Assembly (NCBI GenBank): GCA_016271365.2
Contig: CM028132.1
Location: forward strand, 1,190,573,001-1,190,637,000
Direction: 5' to 3'
DNA from: Neoceratodus forsteri
Lineage: Eukaryota > Chordata > Ceratodontiformes > Ceratodontidae
Length of the DNA: 64,000 bases
Below, piece by piece: positions 32,621 through 45,122 of this stretch. How positions within the stretch are numbered: the first letter of the stretch is position 1; each line of letters starts with the position of its first letter. The notes below the pieces were generated by a model. It made no database searches. It was not told where the DNA came from and saw only the letters and a program-made list of their open reading frames with translations. The position numbers were made by a program, and so were the translations under genes.

Positions 32621-34835
32621 TATGAGCCTTTGCCAAGCCTTCCATTTAGGATTTTTAAAGTCCAAAACATGTTTCTGAATCATTTTTCCAAAAAACATAC
32701 TCCAGAATCAAGCGAAACAGGTCCCTTTTAGCTAGATTCTGGTGTTTTTTTTTCTTCAGGACGTCATTTATACTTTTTAAAACCATTTTTAAATTGAAAA
32801 CAAGATGGTGGCACGTACAAAAGAAAATGTTGGCTCATGAAAGAAGATCTTGTTTCATGAGCCAGAAATTCTTCTATTCACATTGGACATATAAGTGAAA
32901 GACCCAACTGAGCATGCCCAGAACCAACATTTCAAATCCTGAAAACTCAGAAACAAATTAATATTTCTTCACCAAACCAAAAAAAAAAAAACAAGGGCTC
33001 TTTCTAAGGCAAGCCCCTTCTACCCTGAAAATTTCAGAACAAAATTCTGAACCATCTTAGGTGTAGGTGAGGGCCAAAAAACAGCCAATCCCCCCCCCCA
33101 ATATTGTTCCCCTTTTTGCACTATCTGTATCTCAGAATCTGGATCTCCGACATCATAAAACATGTCAAATTAAGTGACCTTGCCCTCAGGACCACACATA
33201 CAAAATGTCATGCAATTCCATTGAATGGGGGCAAAGTCATTAAGGTGCAGATTTAGGGGTTTAACAGCAGACAATACTTTTCAAAAAAAATGAACACCAC
33301 ACATTGGAAATCTGCTTTCAAAGATTTGTCCTCCATCACGCAAAACACTGGGGATGTTTCATGACTGGTGTCACTTCGTCAGCCTGCTGTGTTCTAAACC
33401 TTTTGTAATAGTTTCACTACACTTCAATAGTAGCTTAGTTCTATCTCCATTTTCTTAAAAGTTTGGGCACTTTGCCCAGCTAGGGGGCACTGTCCTTTAT
33501 CACTTTAAATTCCTTAGTGCCTTGGAGTCTGACTCGACTTTCTCTTTTTCATTGTGATGTGAGGGAACTCTCCATGCCACCCAGCCATCTCCCACAGTGT
33601 ATAGCCGTTCATCCATTTTTTTGATAAGTATTGATTTGAGCCAGTTTTGAAAGAGCCAAAGACCAAACTGATACTTCCTTTTTACAGAGGAAGGGCAACC
33701 CAGACTCCTTGCACAGGCAGTTTTAACAGTGTGTGTGAGGAATAATCTATGGTTGTGTGTGGCAGTATTGTAATAATGGAACAGCCTGGGTGGGTTGTGA
33801 AGCTGAGGTGCAGCCAAGGGCCTTCAACCACCAAGGAAGTGAGTTTATTACAGCATTGACATGCACCTGGAGTCAATTATTACACTTACAACATTTGTAA
33901 AATGCTACACTTATAACAGTCATACAATGGTCAAAAGTGTTATAAATAATACAAGCTAAAAAGACAACCTTGGCACAAAGGCACTGTGGCAAGGGTTACC
34001 CAAAAAGGGCATTGGCAACAAAGCCAGATTTTAGAGAAATACAAAATCACACATACTCCATAATGCAAAGTATCATAGGATATATACTGTATATATAAGT
34101 TGGCCTGTTACCTAGACCTGTTGGTAGATATACATGAAAATAAACATTTATCATGTATGTCAGTAAAAGTAACTGTTTATTTATTCCAGTTCAGGGACCA
34201 GGATTAGTGGGCAAGCCTTGGACTCCCACTCTGAAGCCATCAAAGTAGCAGTTACGCTGAGGAGAAGAGGCCCTCCACTCCCAGTGATGAATGACGTAGA
34301 GTACTATATGTTCACATGTCTGCTGCTGAACAGTGACAGATTGGCATTGGTCGTGGAGGGAGCCGTGTGCCTTCCCTCCTGGCCAGAGTAATGGTGCAGC
34401 TGTAGAGGCCCGTTTGTTGGGGAGGGGGCTAGGGGCCAAAAAGGGAGAAAACTGGAGGGAGGGAGAAATATATATATTAAAATGAAAAAAAAACACTCTC
34501 CTTTTAAAACCAATTTGTATATAGATTTGTCACAGTGCCGGTGATCAGTAGGCCACCTCCTAGGTGCCTGAAGAAATTCAAACCTTAGCTCACTTCCTCA
34601 AATACAGAAAGGAGCCAACGAGCTGGGCAGCACCTTAAAAGGTTGAACCAAATACTGTCGGCAAAGAAGAATTTAGAATAATCACTAAAGATAAAAGACA
34701 CAGGGAGCGAGGATCCAAAGGCTCACCTATTAAACCAGGAAGTTTGATTTTCAGCAGAGGCCTCAGAGGTGATCCTACTGTCCACTCTGATGAAGCTCAT
34801 ACATAGTGAAACATTGGTGGGTTATAGTGATTAAA
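32621..34835. other. No gene identified
   Basis: Intron-like or intergenic sequence. A degraded palindromic GGCTCATGAAAGAAGATC/CATGAGCC segment near 32830-32865 resembles the minisatellite core. 34200-34445 ends in GGGGCCAAAAAGG and may be a very diverged member of the SINE family at 9.2 and 37.9 kb. Confidence 0.45.
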
Positions 34836-34890
34836 GCTAGCTAGATAGCTAGCTAGATAGAGAGAGACAGACCGATACAGAGATAGATGC
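34836..34890 (+). repeat. CTAG/GATA microsatellite
   Basis: Imperfect tetranucleotide run AGCTAGCTAGATAGCTAGC followed by TAGATAGAGAGAGACAGAC. Confidence 0.85.
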
Positions 34891-37800
34891 TAGCAACAAT
34901 AAATTTAACCTTTTTTTCACTTTATAAGCCCATTCTTCTCCAGCCACTCCTTTCTTCCTCCATCTCTTCCCCAGCTCAGTCACCCGTACTTCTCTCCCTT
35001 TAATGCCCATAGTTAACATCCCACAGCAAGGGTCTGAGGGGTCAGACTGCTCAAGTCAACTTCAGCCAGCTTCAAGGAAGAAGTGCCACACTCAGTGGTG
35101 CAGAATTTGTGAGGAGTCATCCTGCATTGGCTGGGGTGTTTTTCCAGTTTTCTGCCTAATCCCTGGAATATGGCAGCACTCTGGGAGGACCAGTGCACAG
35201 GCACTGCGTGCTCAGCGTGGGTTCCCGGTGAACGTCTTTCTCTTCCCACGGCACCCTCAGTTGCACTGCTTCCTGTGATCACCCAGGTGGCAGTATTGCA
35301 GTGAGGAACGTGATTCACCCTCCTTGGAAGAGAGAGTCCTCTGAGATGCTTGGTCCTCCTCCCCCTTGTTTGCCCCTAGAAATCCAGGTCGCCAGCATCA
35401 TGAGCAGTAACGCTACAGCTACTTTTACGGACATTCCATGGGGTTTCCGCACCCTATGTCACATGTTTATTTTTTGGCCCAGTACATGGTTGTTACAGTA
35501 TCTAAGCATTTAAAGTCCACAAAATAAACCATGGGTTGCCATGTGTTTTTGAGCTACATAGTGAGACTTAATGCTTCTTGCTGGAAAATATCAGCAAAGA
35601 GACAGATTAATTTTACTAGTTATAACATTATTGTTTCAGGTGGCAACATGAGTGTAAAAGAAAAACATCAACAAGGATACAACAGTTGTCATCATGATGG
35701 CGTTATTTGTCCACTAATGTAAAAATAAAGTGTAAATGACCAATACTAGGACATCCTCTTAAACAAACATTCCCAAAAATGTGGGACATTTTAGTGTTAT
35801 TATACATAAAACATGTAAATCCCATGCCATTTTCATGAAATTTTCTTGACAGATGTAGAATATAGTTGCTGAATATAGCAAAAGAAAGTAGTATAGGGGT
35901 TGCCATGCTGCCTTTGACTGAATCTACTTTCAGAGTGGCAGTTTTGGAGGTGATAGACTCAGGAAAAAGTAACTAAAAGTCTTATAAAACACACCAGTAA
36001 ATCATTCAAACAATCCAGAAGTGCCTACAGATTAACAACGATTTTAATATCAATAAAACAAAGTAACCCAAGACAGACAAATATGTACGTAGAACATTTT
36101 GAAAGATGTCAATATCTACAACTGTGGTAGCTGATTTCCTTACTGCCATCCAGGGTCTGACTGGGGTACAGGGGGCCTGCCTGGAAGGTTGACACAAGGG
36201 CCCAGTAAAATCAATAGGGGCGGGCCTGGGGTGATACACTTACATTAGTATTCCACTTCTGTTTGGTACACTTGTTCTGTGTCTGCTTATCACATTTACT
36301 TGCAGTGCACAAAATACCGATTTAATTTGAAAATAGTTGCTACAGTAAAGGCAGAGATTTTAGGTGACCAGATGCGTAATAGATGGGGGCTCGCCTGGAA
36401 ATTCACCTGGATAAAGTACCCGTTTAGGCATGAAACACTGGTGGTGTTAGACGTTATTTGTGCTGTACAGAAGTTTTTTAACCTACATGATCTGTACATA
36501 ATAAAATTCAGTTTTTATTAGCTTGATAGCTTTTGTTGTTTTGGGACTGTTTTTGGCCATCTACATGGGTGCCCAACTCTTTGTTCATTCATACATATAT
36601 GAATGTACATGCACCAAGAAACAACCATGAGAACGTTTTGAGGCGCATCAGAAAACTGCGAATCTGAAACACCTGGGAACGTGTTGAACATCCGATTTGA
36701 ACTTGTTGTGTGAGGCTCATTCCAGATTGTGCATGTGGGTACAGGGGTTGGGCAGTCATAGATATATGAGAGCTAGCATACTAGTGAGCTGCTGAGCCAT
36801 GGTCAGTCACATGCTGGCCCTGCACCCCTCATCACAAGCCACCTCCTCCTATGCCTGGTAGAACTACTAAAATCAGTTCTACATGGGGAACAGGCTTACG
36901 AACTGGAACACATTTTTGGCGAGTGGGAGATTAGGTGGCCCACAACACCACTGGTATAGGCAGTTAAGGAACAATGCTAGGGAGAGGGAGAGGGAATCGC
37001 TGGGCACCAGGGAAAAGATGAATGTGCCTGCAAGTTTAAAGGGGCCACTGGATCACTGGGTATTTAACTAAGGAAGACTGCAGAGAAGTTCTACATCCAC
37101 CTAGAAGTGGGCATCAAGGTGAGTGGCAAGGGGGTGGGGACGACTACTGCTATAGCGCTGTGATACCATGCCCAACCCCTGAGGCTGAATTCAGCACGGC
37201 AGCTCGTAGTATTTGGATCACCTAGTTTGCAGTTTGTGCCAAGCGGCACTGCCACAGTGGGGACTTCACCTCCCATCCAACAACAGCATGCCAGCTTTGT
37301 GTATGGCAGCAAAGTGTGGTGAAGCTATAGTGCACCTGTTTTTCCTTTTTAGTACCACTACATTTTTTTTGTTTGTATATTGGGCCCCCTTCCCATGCCT
37401 TGCTTCAGGACAAAACTGGCTAATCATTTGCTTGTGCTACTGTAACTGCTGACAGAATTATGTAACAAAAAAAGCATTTTTTACCCTGCTGGTGCTATAA
37501 AAGTTGATTTTACGGTATAATAAATCACTTGTGTGATTTCAGCCAGTCAACACATACAGCTGTTGCACCTGTCATCCTGCATGCAGTGAGCTCCTCATGC
37601 AGGAATGTTAGCAGTGAAGAGTTCCTCTTAAAAGCTGGGGGAAGGACGACTAGATTTCAATTCAAAATATCAAAAATCTGTGATTTAAAATTTACTGTAA
37701 ATCATTCTGGCTAACTTTAGTGATTTCTAACAAGTTAATAAGGCCTTTGATGGGCATTTCTTATGGTATAAGAGTCCCGTCTCATGAGGTTTGACCAGAC

Positions 37801-37919
37801 AGAACTGCTCAGCTTCACTTTGGGGTCCTCTCACCCAAACCTTATGCTGAGAGTCTCTTATACCAGGTGATACCCCTCAGAAGCCCTATTAACTTATAAT
37901 GCTGAGTTCAGAGTCTGTG
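34891..37919. other. No gene identified
   Basis: No exon-like segment with flanking splice signals could be recognised; semaphorin exons upstream of 38597 are expected further left or outside the window. Short ORFs (up to 101 codons) have no motifs. Confidence 0.5.
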
Positions 37920-37929
37920 AATTTAACAG

Positions 37930-38409
37930 TCATAACTGGCCACCCCCGTGGCCAGGTGCTGTGGTGCCGGTAACACGAGCTCGGGAATGGACTCAGGTTA
38001 CCACATTGGGAGGCAGGCCAGAATGAGGCAGCTGCCATGCACCATCGTGCCTCCATTGCAGATGGTTGGCAGTGAGTTCCAGTGCCAGTGACCCCTTGTG
38101 GTGGGCCAAGGAGCTTGCCCCTGCTGCAAGAATACTGTGAGTCTGAGGCTGATGGAGCCAGTGCTACCACTTATTCCATGGAGTAGATGGAGGGACTCGA
38201 GGAGAAAATCAGGAAAAAAGAATGTCCACTGAACCATCAATTTGACAGTCTACAGTACCCTTGGACCCTACTCCCTGCGGATTCCCATCAGCATGATGCT
38301 AAGGGAGTGGCTGACAGGGATGAGGCGAGGGTCATTGGCTGCACAGCAGCAAGACCTGGATGACAGGTGCAGAGGGTGATTTGGGGGCCAAAAAGTGAAA
38401 CGGAAAAAA
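37930..38409 (+). mobile_element. SINE-like element, second copy
   Basis: Same family as 9170-9640: CTTGTGGTGGGCC, AGTGCCAGTGACCCC, ACCCTTGGACCCT, AAGGGAGTGGCTG and the terminal GGGGGCCAAAAAGTG. AATTTAACAGT at 37920-37930 and AATTACAGT at 38410-38418 look like diverged target duplications. It lies about 180 bases upstream of a semaphorin exon, in its intron. Confidence 0.65.
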
Positions 38410-38596
38410 AATTACAGTGGCAACTGAAATGCTACCACTGTGTTGCAGTGCTCTATTCCAGATATGGGAAATGCAGGAAAAGTTGCATTTGAGCATTTCG
38501 GCTTCGATGTTAAGGGTTTATTATGTAACCCCTATTGTACTGCTGTACCACTTTCTCCCTGAATTCAATCTCACTGTACTGAATCTTTTCAATTAG

Positions 38597-38778
38597 GTGA
38601 AGAACCTGACAGCAGATGGTGGGTTTGGGCCATGGTCTCCATGGCAACCTTGTGAACACTCAGACGGTGACAGCTCTGGCGCATGTGTATGCAGGTCAAG
38701 GTCATGTGACAGCCCCAACCCTCGCTGTGGAGGTCACGACTGCCAAGGGCCCAAGATTGAAGTAGCAAATTGCTCAAG
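38597..38778 (+). CDS. SEMA5B: Semaphorin-5 internal exon (TSR), probable SEMA5B
   Basis: Acceptor TTTTCAATTAG precedes 38597 and donor GTACGG follows 38778. The 182-base exon starts in phase 0 and leaves two bases. It reads VKNLTADGGFGPWSPWQPC, EHSDGDSSGACVCRSRSC, DSPNPRCGGHDCQGP and KIEVANCS. This is one thrombospondin type-1 repeat, with the C-mannosylation-type WxxW motif, six cysteines, and an insert after the first cysteine characteristic of this class 5 semaphorin repeat. NLT is a potential N-glycosylation site. From memory the CEHxDGDxSGxCxCRxRSCDSP pattern fits SEMA5B better than SEMA5A. The module belongs to the extracellular stalk of a transmembrane axon-guidance protein. Confidence 0.85.
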
Positions 38779-41344
38779 GTACGGAGAAGGAATATGTGTT
38801 TTTTTCAGTACACTACTAAAGCTTTTCAGATGTCATTAAAGCTGTAGAATATTTCTCTTGTGAGTGGTCTGAAGAGACAGCCTAGCTGCTGGAAAGTGAT
38901 TGCATAGCAACTATGACAGCTGAAAGTAGTAGAATATTTCTTTTTACCCGATGGTGCTGCTTCATCTTGCAGTCTATTCCATCTTCAGGTGGCATATTTG
39001 AGATGCAGAAATAAGTGGTTTTTGTCTTTTTTGCACTTAAAAGGTCGCTGGAAATGAGTAACTAAACCTAGCCGATAACAAGCAAGTTGACAGAACATGC
39101 ACAGATGATGACAAATAATCAATAGAATGGTGTGCGGCATCTATCGTTACAGCTCAGCTGGACTGAAAATCAGTAGCAGATGTTTTTGAAGGTTAAAAAC
39201 ATCATCTCTCATTATCCCCTTGTTCCAGGCTCGAAGATGAGATCAGGACTGTAAAACTTCCCTCCAATTTAGATCATTGTCCATTATTTTGAAACACTAA
39301 GTGTGGATATTGAAACACTTAAGTGTGGGGAGCTCGGTCAATTATTGCTCTAGTCATCTGAAAAAGGATGTAAAAAAAGTCACCTCTGCCCAAATATAGG
39401 TTTAAACCTTGCAGATGAGATCTTATTATATATCAGCAGCTCAGTTGGTAGCACACTGACCTCTGGGCCAGAAGGTCATAGGTTCAAGTCCCCCACTAGG
39501 AGCTTGAGCCTGCAGTCATTACAGAGGCTAGAGTGCATTACTGGGAGGGATGGAGTGACTCTATGGTAGTTGCCATCATTCAGATTTGACATTAAACACG
39601 CGTTCCAGTGTTCTGCCTGCTTCAGGTGGCTCTTCAAATAGAATTTCAAGGTAAAGGGAAGCATTGCGTTATTCCCAGTTCATATTTGCTTAACCCATTG
39701 TTCTCTTTCCATGTGTGTCTCTGTCTTTGTGTTTTCCACCTTTTTTGCTCTTTAAAACCAGCTGTGTATGTAACCCTGTTTCCTCATAGCATCATTATAG
39801 GTGCTTTCACCAGTGACATCATCAGCTGCAATCAGGGACAGAGCTAGGGTTTTTTTTTAAAGGGGGTAGCAATTTTGAAATGGGGGTAGTAGCACTTCAC
39901 CAGAAACATTTCAAATGTTCCCTTTTCAAACCCAGATTAGGCTAAAACAGCTACTGTTTCGTGGCCCACGGGAGTGGCCGGTGTTACTTTGCAGCGCAGT
40001 GGGATCTGTCAGTGGCTGTAGTCGGTAAGTAGCTCCTAATTGATACTTGGATAGTTTGCTGTTTCAGTGAAAATGGGACACATGGAGGAGCTACTGCATA
40101 CTCTCAGTGCTGAAGCCCATGGAAGCAGCTGTATTAGCACCAGGAGCCACTGACTGCAGCTGATGATGTCATCAGTTGGGGCACCTGCAGTATAAGTTTA
40201 TTAAACTGGTTGGTGGGCCTCATAAGTGTCGCCTCATGTGTTTTTAGGACATATGAATTACAACCCAAAGATGAGCAGTTCTGGTGTCCAGAGGATGCAA
40301 GAGGTGACACTCTAATATCCATGAGTGGCCCTCCAACCAGACCTATAAAATTATTATACATCACGCTGACTGTTATTTAAAGTGGCCAGCGACAAACCCA
40401 TTACTGTGGTACAACATGTGAGACACTGTTTCGGAAATGAGACTGTCTCTTGCGCCAAAGAAGAAGTGCCGTGATTGATTGGGAGCACTGCATGATGCAT
40501 GACGCTGCCTTGATCTGTAAAGGTACAAAATAGGTGGGCTACATATACAACTGGTTTTGAAATTCAGGAAGACAAAGATAAACACCCATGTACAGAAAGA
40601 ACAAAGGAAATGCAAAGATGAATTTTGGATACTGTAGTGCTCCCCACCCTCTTTGAAGGTCCCTTGGCAGTATTTGAAATTAATAAAGAATACCCTCCCC
40701 CCACTGGCCAACCAAGCCTCCCTCAAATCAGGCTAGCATATACACAGTAACTGCATGCTAGATGTTGATTTATTGCTTTGTGGAGCAATGTGTATGACAA
40801 ATGTTACATAAATAAGTCCTGTAACCACTGACTCAATTATGCAGTATGACATTCTTTCGATTTGTACTGGAGTTCTCATCAATATTATGATCTGATTTTA
40901 GGAGAAGATGGATGTAAACACATTTCCATTTGTGTGTCCTTGTAAAATGTTCCCTATACAGTCTACTATAGGGGTTTAGAGGCTCTTTTTGTCATTATTA
41001 TGTATTTATTTTGTTTGATAACCGGATAAGTACACTGTACCCGTTTTCAGACAGGACCTGTGCCAGTAGAGGCACAACATTATAAGCACAGTGCATACGT
41101 GCACACAGTACTTCACAAGAAGGCACAAACTGCATAGGATGCAGGCATGAAATAAATTAGGATATCTTAGCACAAACCCACACATAACAACTACCTGCCT
41201 GCCCTTTTGCCAGGTCCCAGCTGTAAATGACATTTCACGCTTCATTTGTTTGTCTTTAACCTGGTAATATAAAACGTCTGCGTCTGACATACAGGATAAT
41301 TGGTTAAAGTTAATTAGCTGTTATTGCTGACCTTTTTCCTGTAG
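38779..41344 (+). other. Semaphorin intron (2.57 kb)
   Basis: Donor GTACGG at 38779; acceptor TTTTTCCTGTAG ending at 41344. It contains a tRNA-derived SINE near 39.43 kb and no other feature I can name. Phase-2 intron. Confidence 0.8.
39430..39640 (+). mobile_element. tRNA-derived SINE
   Basis: It has pol III promoter boxes like a tRNA gene: AGCTCAGTTGGTAGCAC (A box, about 39441) and GGTTCAAGTCC (B box, about 39480). A tRNA-unrelated body follows (GGAGCTTGAGCC..., GACATTAAACACGCGTTCC). The sequence cannot fold as a proper tRNA past the B box. The 3' end is uncertain. Confidence 0.75.
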
Positions 41345-41488
41345 AAATGGAGGTTGGACACCATGGTCCTCTTGGGTGCAGTGCAGCACTACGTGTGGAA
41401 TTGGGTTCCAGGTACGCCAGCGATCCTGTAGTAACCCTGCTCCACGATTCGGCGGCAGAGTCTGCGTTGGACAGAGCAGGGAAGAAAG
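41345..41488 (+). CDS. SEMA5B: Semaphorin-5 internal exon (TSR), probable SEMA5B
   Basis: Acceptor TTTTTCCTGTAG; donor GTAAGT at 41489. Joined in phase with the previous exon (AG plus A gives Arg), it reads NGGWTPWSSWVQCSTTCG, IGFQVRQRSCSNPAPR and FGGRVCVGQSREE. This is a canonical group-1 TSR with WxxWxxW, CSxTCG and the CVG motif. It is 144 bases long with phase 2 on both sides, a symmetric cassette that could be skipped without a frameshift. The last two cysteines of this TSR come from the next exon (FCNEN..CP). Confidence 0.92.
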
Positions 41489-43694
41489 GTAAGTATAATT
41501 TTTGTACAGTCTTGTATACTTGAGTTAAAAAAAAAAAAGATTTTTTTTTTGACAGTTTCTAGTATAAGGTGGACTTTGTCTCACATTACCACTACATTTA
41601 GCCACAGGCCTTACCTAGTATATTAAAGTGACTTAGGATATTTTGATTCCTGCAGTGTGGGGTTGCAGGATACTCCTGTCCCTTCACCTACTTACCATTT
41701 ACAACCATTTTTAATCTGTCCTTTCCCTGCCACACTGTTTAGTGACAGAAGACTATTCCTGCATCAACAGATTGTACCTTGCTCCACTACCCGCCACCAC
41801 CAATGTCTCTATGTGAACTCTGCTGGCCTGACGCGGAAGCGTCAAGCCCAGGTCTTCTACAAAGCAGTACAGTGCACTGCCAAAAAAAAAAAAAAAAACA
41901 GGCCTGCTGGACTTACACAGGACTTTTTTTTCAGATATTCTGTCTTTTAAATAATTATCTTTCTTTTGGATACTTTTCTTTCAACTTCATTAGGCATATT
42001 ACCACCTTTATACCCAATCTGCTTGCAGCAAGAGCCACAATACCATTTCACAGTTTCTCAGGTTAGAGGCCCAGCCATGTACAGCAGTTTGCAGGAGTGT
42101 GGCTGACATCACTATAAAAAAAAAATCACTCCAGTTTTGTTTTTTTTTTCCAAACACACCAGGGAAGAACCACTGAGGCGCTGAGACCCAAAGACTTGCT
42201 GTATTGCTGATATCTCAATACTTTGCCAGCAGCTGTTGAAGCATGCAGCCTCTGGATACAAAAGCCAGTACACTGGTACTCTTTCTAATGGTCCGTGAAA
42301 TGGATCTGTCAGTTTTCGACTGCCATGAGTGCTGTAGCATGCCAAGCACTAATGCATAGAGGTTTTAACCCAGCCTTACACTGAATAAACACTGCTGTAA
42401 TGCTAAGTGTTTTCTATTTTTAATGTATTTTTCCCCTTGTGTGGCCTGGCGCTCCTATAGCCAGACACAGGCCTTGTCTTCCAACAATGGACGGCTGCCT
42501 GCTTGCCTCCTTGGACCACTGCTGGCCTCCTCTAATATTGGAAGCAGCTGGCAGTCCTACAGAAGACAACCTTGTATGAACCCTTTTAGGGAGGAGTCAA
42601 GGCATAGAAGTTGGTGAGACTGGCTTGGCAGGAGAGGAGTAGTAGCTTAATTTACTTAGCAACTTCCCCATTTTTCTCCATGCATTCTCTTTCCTCCCTC
42701 CATTTAACTTAGGCATAGTCACAAGCTTTGCCCACCCCTGCATTCCTCTAGGCTCCTGTCAGCATTAAACACCCTGGAATATTGTGGGAGTGCTCTAGCA
42801 GACAGTTGTGACCACCACAGAGGCATCCTGTGGGATGTTTAATACTCCTCCTCTTCCATCTGCTGGCCAGTGGCAATATTTGTGGGTCAGGATGTCAACT
42901 CGGATTATCAGCCTGTCTATTAAAGACTGATGGAGCACTCCCCAGGGCCATGACTGGGGAAGGGGGGGGGTGCAAGAGAAGTTGTTGTGATAGGGTGCAC
43001 AGTGTCAGGGGGCCCACTGCCTCAGAGATCCGCCTTAAAAAAACTTGTATTGTCACAGTCAAACTTGCATCTTTCTTTGTATACACTGCTTATCCATTTG
43101 AAACTGACTCTGTCCACAGTGGCAGCAGTGGGGTCGGTGCTGCAGATTCCAGCTTCAGGTTCATGGGATAGGGGCCACAGAATAATGAAGTAATGAGAGG
43201 CCCATTACTCAAAACTTCTGATCTTGGTGCCAGTGTCACCAGGAGGAGGGATAAATTACATTGTTCAGTTCCTTCGACATAGTGCCAGAAAAGGGGGAAG
43301 GGGCATCATGGACAAACGGCTGATGCTCAGCAGGAGTACTACAAAAGAACCTATGCTATAAATATTTTATATGTGCTAATGGGTAGTTTGACTTATTGGT
43401 GAGGAGGTAGGGCCCCACAAAATATTTTGCAGAAGGGCCATTACAGTCATCGGCACAGCCTTGGTGCTCCCAGAGAACTCTGTTCCTCTACACCTGTGAC
43501 AATCTTAGTTTACAAAAAGTATCATATATGGAAAAAAAGGATCAGACTGTGCAAAGCATGCTATTTAGTAGTAAAAGCAGTAAATCAGTCACAGCAAAGT
43601 TGAATAAATGTAACAGCTAGTGACCTCTTGTGTTGGTCCGTGACATATCCCATGTATTAGAGTGAAAAGGGCTGTCAGCCTCCCCAGCTAGTGG

Positions 43695-43860
43695 GAATGT
43701 ACTTTTAGCTGAGTGGTTAGAGTTGCTGCCTTTGGCATTCTAGGTCCTTGGTTTGATTCTCTGCAAGGGCTAAATGTGCATCTTCCCAAGTAGAGGGGAC
43801 AGATATCAGAGTGTTTCAAGTGTAAATGGAAATGGCCCTGGAAATGGCACATTTAGTTAA
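43695..43860 (+). mobile_element. tRNA-derived SINE, second type
   Basis: A box TAGCTGAGTGGTTAGAG at about 43708 and B box GGTTTGATTCT at about 43749, at tRNA-like spacing, followed by a non-tRNA body (GGGACAGATATCAGAGTG). It differs from the SINE at 39.43 kb in both boxes. Confidence 0.65.
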
Positions 43861-43963
43861 AGGATTTTTATTTAAATTTTAATCATTTTCTGTCCTCCTC
43901 AATAATATAGAAATAATGTATGGTAGAACGTTGCCATTAGTAAAATGTCATTGGTTTACAAGG

Positions 43964-44630
43964 TTATTTTATTATTTATTTATTTATTGAAATGTTTCAC
44001 CAGGAACGGCACACTGAACAACAAGTTGCTCGTCTCCTGGTGCATCCTGGGAGGAGGGGTCCTAGGGAGAATAAACATACAAACTTACAATACATACATC
44101 GATCAAAATTACATTTGGTACAGTATTACAGTGATGCAAGACAGAATACACAGCACAAAAAATATAACAATATATATAACAACATACATCAAGAGATGTA
44201 CAATGAAGTGCTGTATTATGCAACATAAAGGAACAGAGAAGTGCAACCATCATAGGAGCAGCCAGGCAAGTAGGATAGATACCGATTGCCAGTTAACAAG
44301 GGTGGGAAATGGACTTAGTCACAGGTGCAGTTTACTGCTAGAACATTTTGTAGGGAGATGGAGTGGGGGGAGGAGAAGTGGCGAATCTGTGGAAGGAGGG
44401 CATTCCAGAGCTTCGGGAAGCGATGCGAGAAGGCCAACTGTCCTCCTACAGGGTTGTACCCTCGATGTGATGTCACAGTGTTGTTATACCATTGTGAGTA
44501 TGTCACATCGATGGTACAGCAACATGGAACACGTTTGCACATGTGCATTACTCGAACCTCTGGTCTTCCTGAACCAGCCGTGGCGGTGAGGGTAGGACAC
44601 GGAAGAGAGTGGCGGTGGTTAAAAAAAACT
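43964..44630 (-). mobile_element. 3' end of an L2/Rex-like non-LTR element
   Basis: On the minus strand the end of an RT C-terminus is readable (FSHRFPKLWNALLPQIRHF, about 44440-44390), matching the RxPxLWNSLPxxIR signature of L2-type elements. A 3' UTR follows, ending GAAACATTTCAATAAATAAA with an AATAA tail at 43964-43990. It lies in the semaphorin intron in antisense orientation. The + strand 214-codon ORF here is its shadow. Confidence 0.75.
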
Positions 44631-44974
44631 TAAAAGTAAGGATCCTGCTCTATATTTTTTGCCCTTTATGTGGCCCACACACTTCAAAAGACAATGTATG
44701 GTCCACTGGCAGCAAGAAAGTGTGTATAGTAGTATGTTCCCCATAACAGTCTTGTGATTGTTGAATATATGCACACCTCTGTGCCTTTCTCAGTTGAAAA
44801 AGCAACAACCCTTAATGAAGGTCTAACAGCACGATTAACCTCCATTTTGGTAGCTTATTTAATTTCTTGAATAAAACAGTGCTAATGCTAGCATGGATGA
44901 CTGCTTTGATAATGAACAAAAGGCAGCTAAACTGATCACCCATTAAGCAGCTCTGTTAATGCCTCACCTTTTAG

Positions 44975-45122
44975 GTTCTGCAATGAGAACAACCCTTGCC
45001 CGTTACCCATCTTTTGGTCTCAGTGGGGCCTGTGGAGTAAATGCAGTGCTGAATGTGGTGGAGGGATACATTCCAGGCAGAGGACATGTGAAAATGGAAA
45101 CAGCTGCCCAGGGTGTTCACTG
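44975..45122 (+). CDS. SEMA5B: Semaphorin-5 internal exon (TSR), probable SEMA5B
   Basis: Acceptor CCTTTTAG; donor GTATGT at 45123. Joined in phase it gives R|FCNENNPCPLPIFW, SQWGLWSKCSAECGG, GIHSRQRTCENGNSC and PGCSL. It completes the previous TSR (two cysteines) and opens the next (WxxW, CSxECGGG). It leaves in phase 0. The ENGNSCxGC string favours SEMA5B over SEMA5A, which from memory has ENGPDCAGC. The donor site was chosen because the alignment with known family members continues for two residues past GC. No following exon was recognised in the remaining 18.9 kb. Confidence 0.88.

Larger units (their letters stand above)
41489..44974 (+). other. Semaphorin intron (3.49 kb)
   Basis: Donor GTAAGT at 41489 and acceptor GCCTCACCTTTTAG ending at 44974. 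It holds a tRNA-derived SINE near 43.7 kb and the 3' end of a minus-strand non-LTR element at 43.96-44.63 kb. The rest shows no feature I can name. Phase-2 intron. Confidence 0.8.

Noticed and set aside
34191..34496. 101-codon minus-strand ORF as a gene
   Set aside because: It overlaps another frame of equal length and a possibly SINE-derived segment; no motif.
39430..39510. Possible tRNA gene
   Set aside because: A and B boxes are present, but no acceptor-stem pairing is found after the B box. The sequence continues as a SINE body.
43700..43770. Possible tRNA gene
   Set aside because: Same reasoning: promoter boxes without a closing acceptor stem.
43945..44589. 214-codon + strand ORF
   Set aside because: Antisense to the L2/Rex-like element, whose RT C-terminus is readable on the minus strand.
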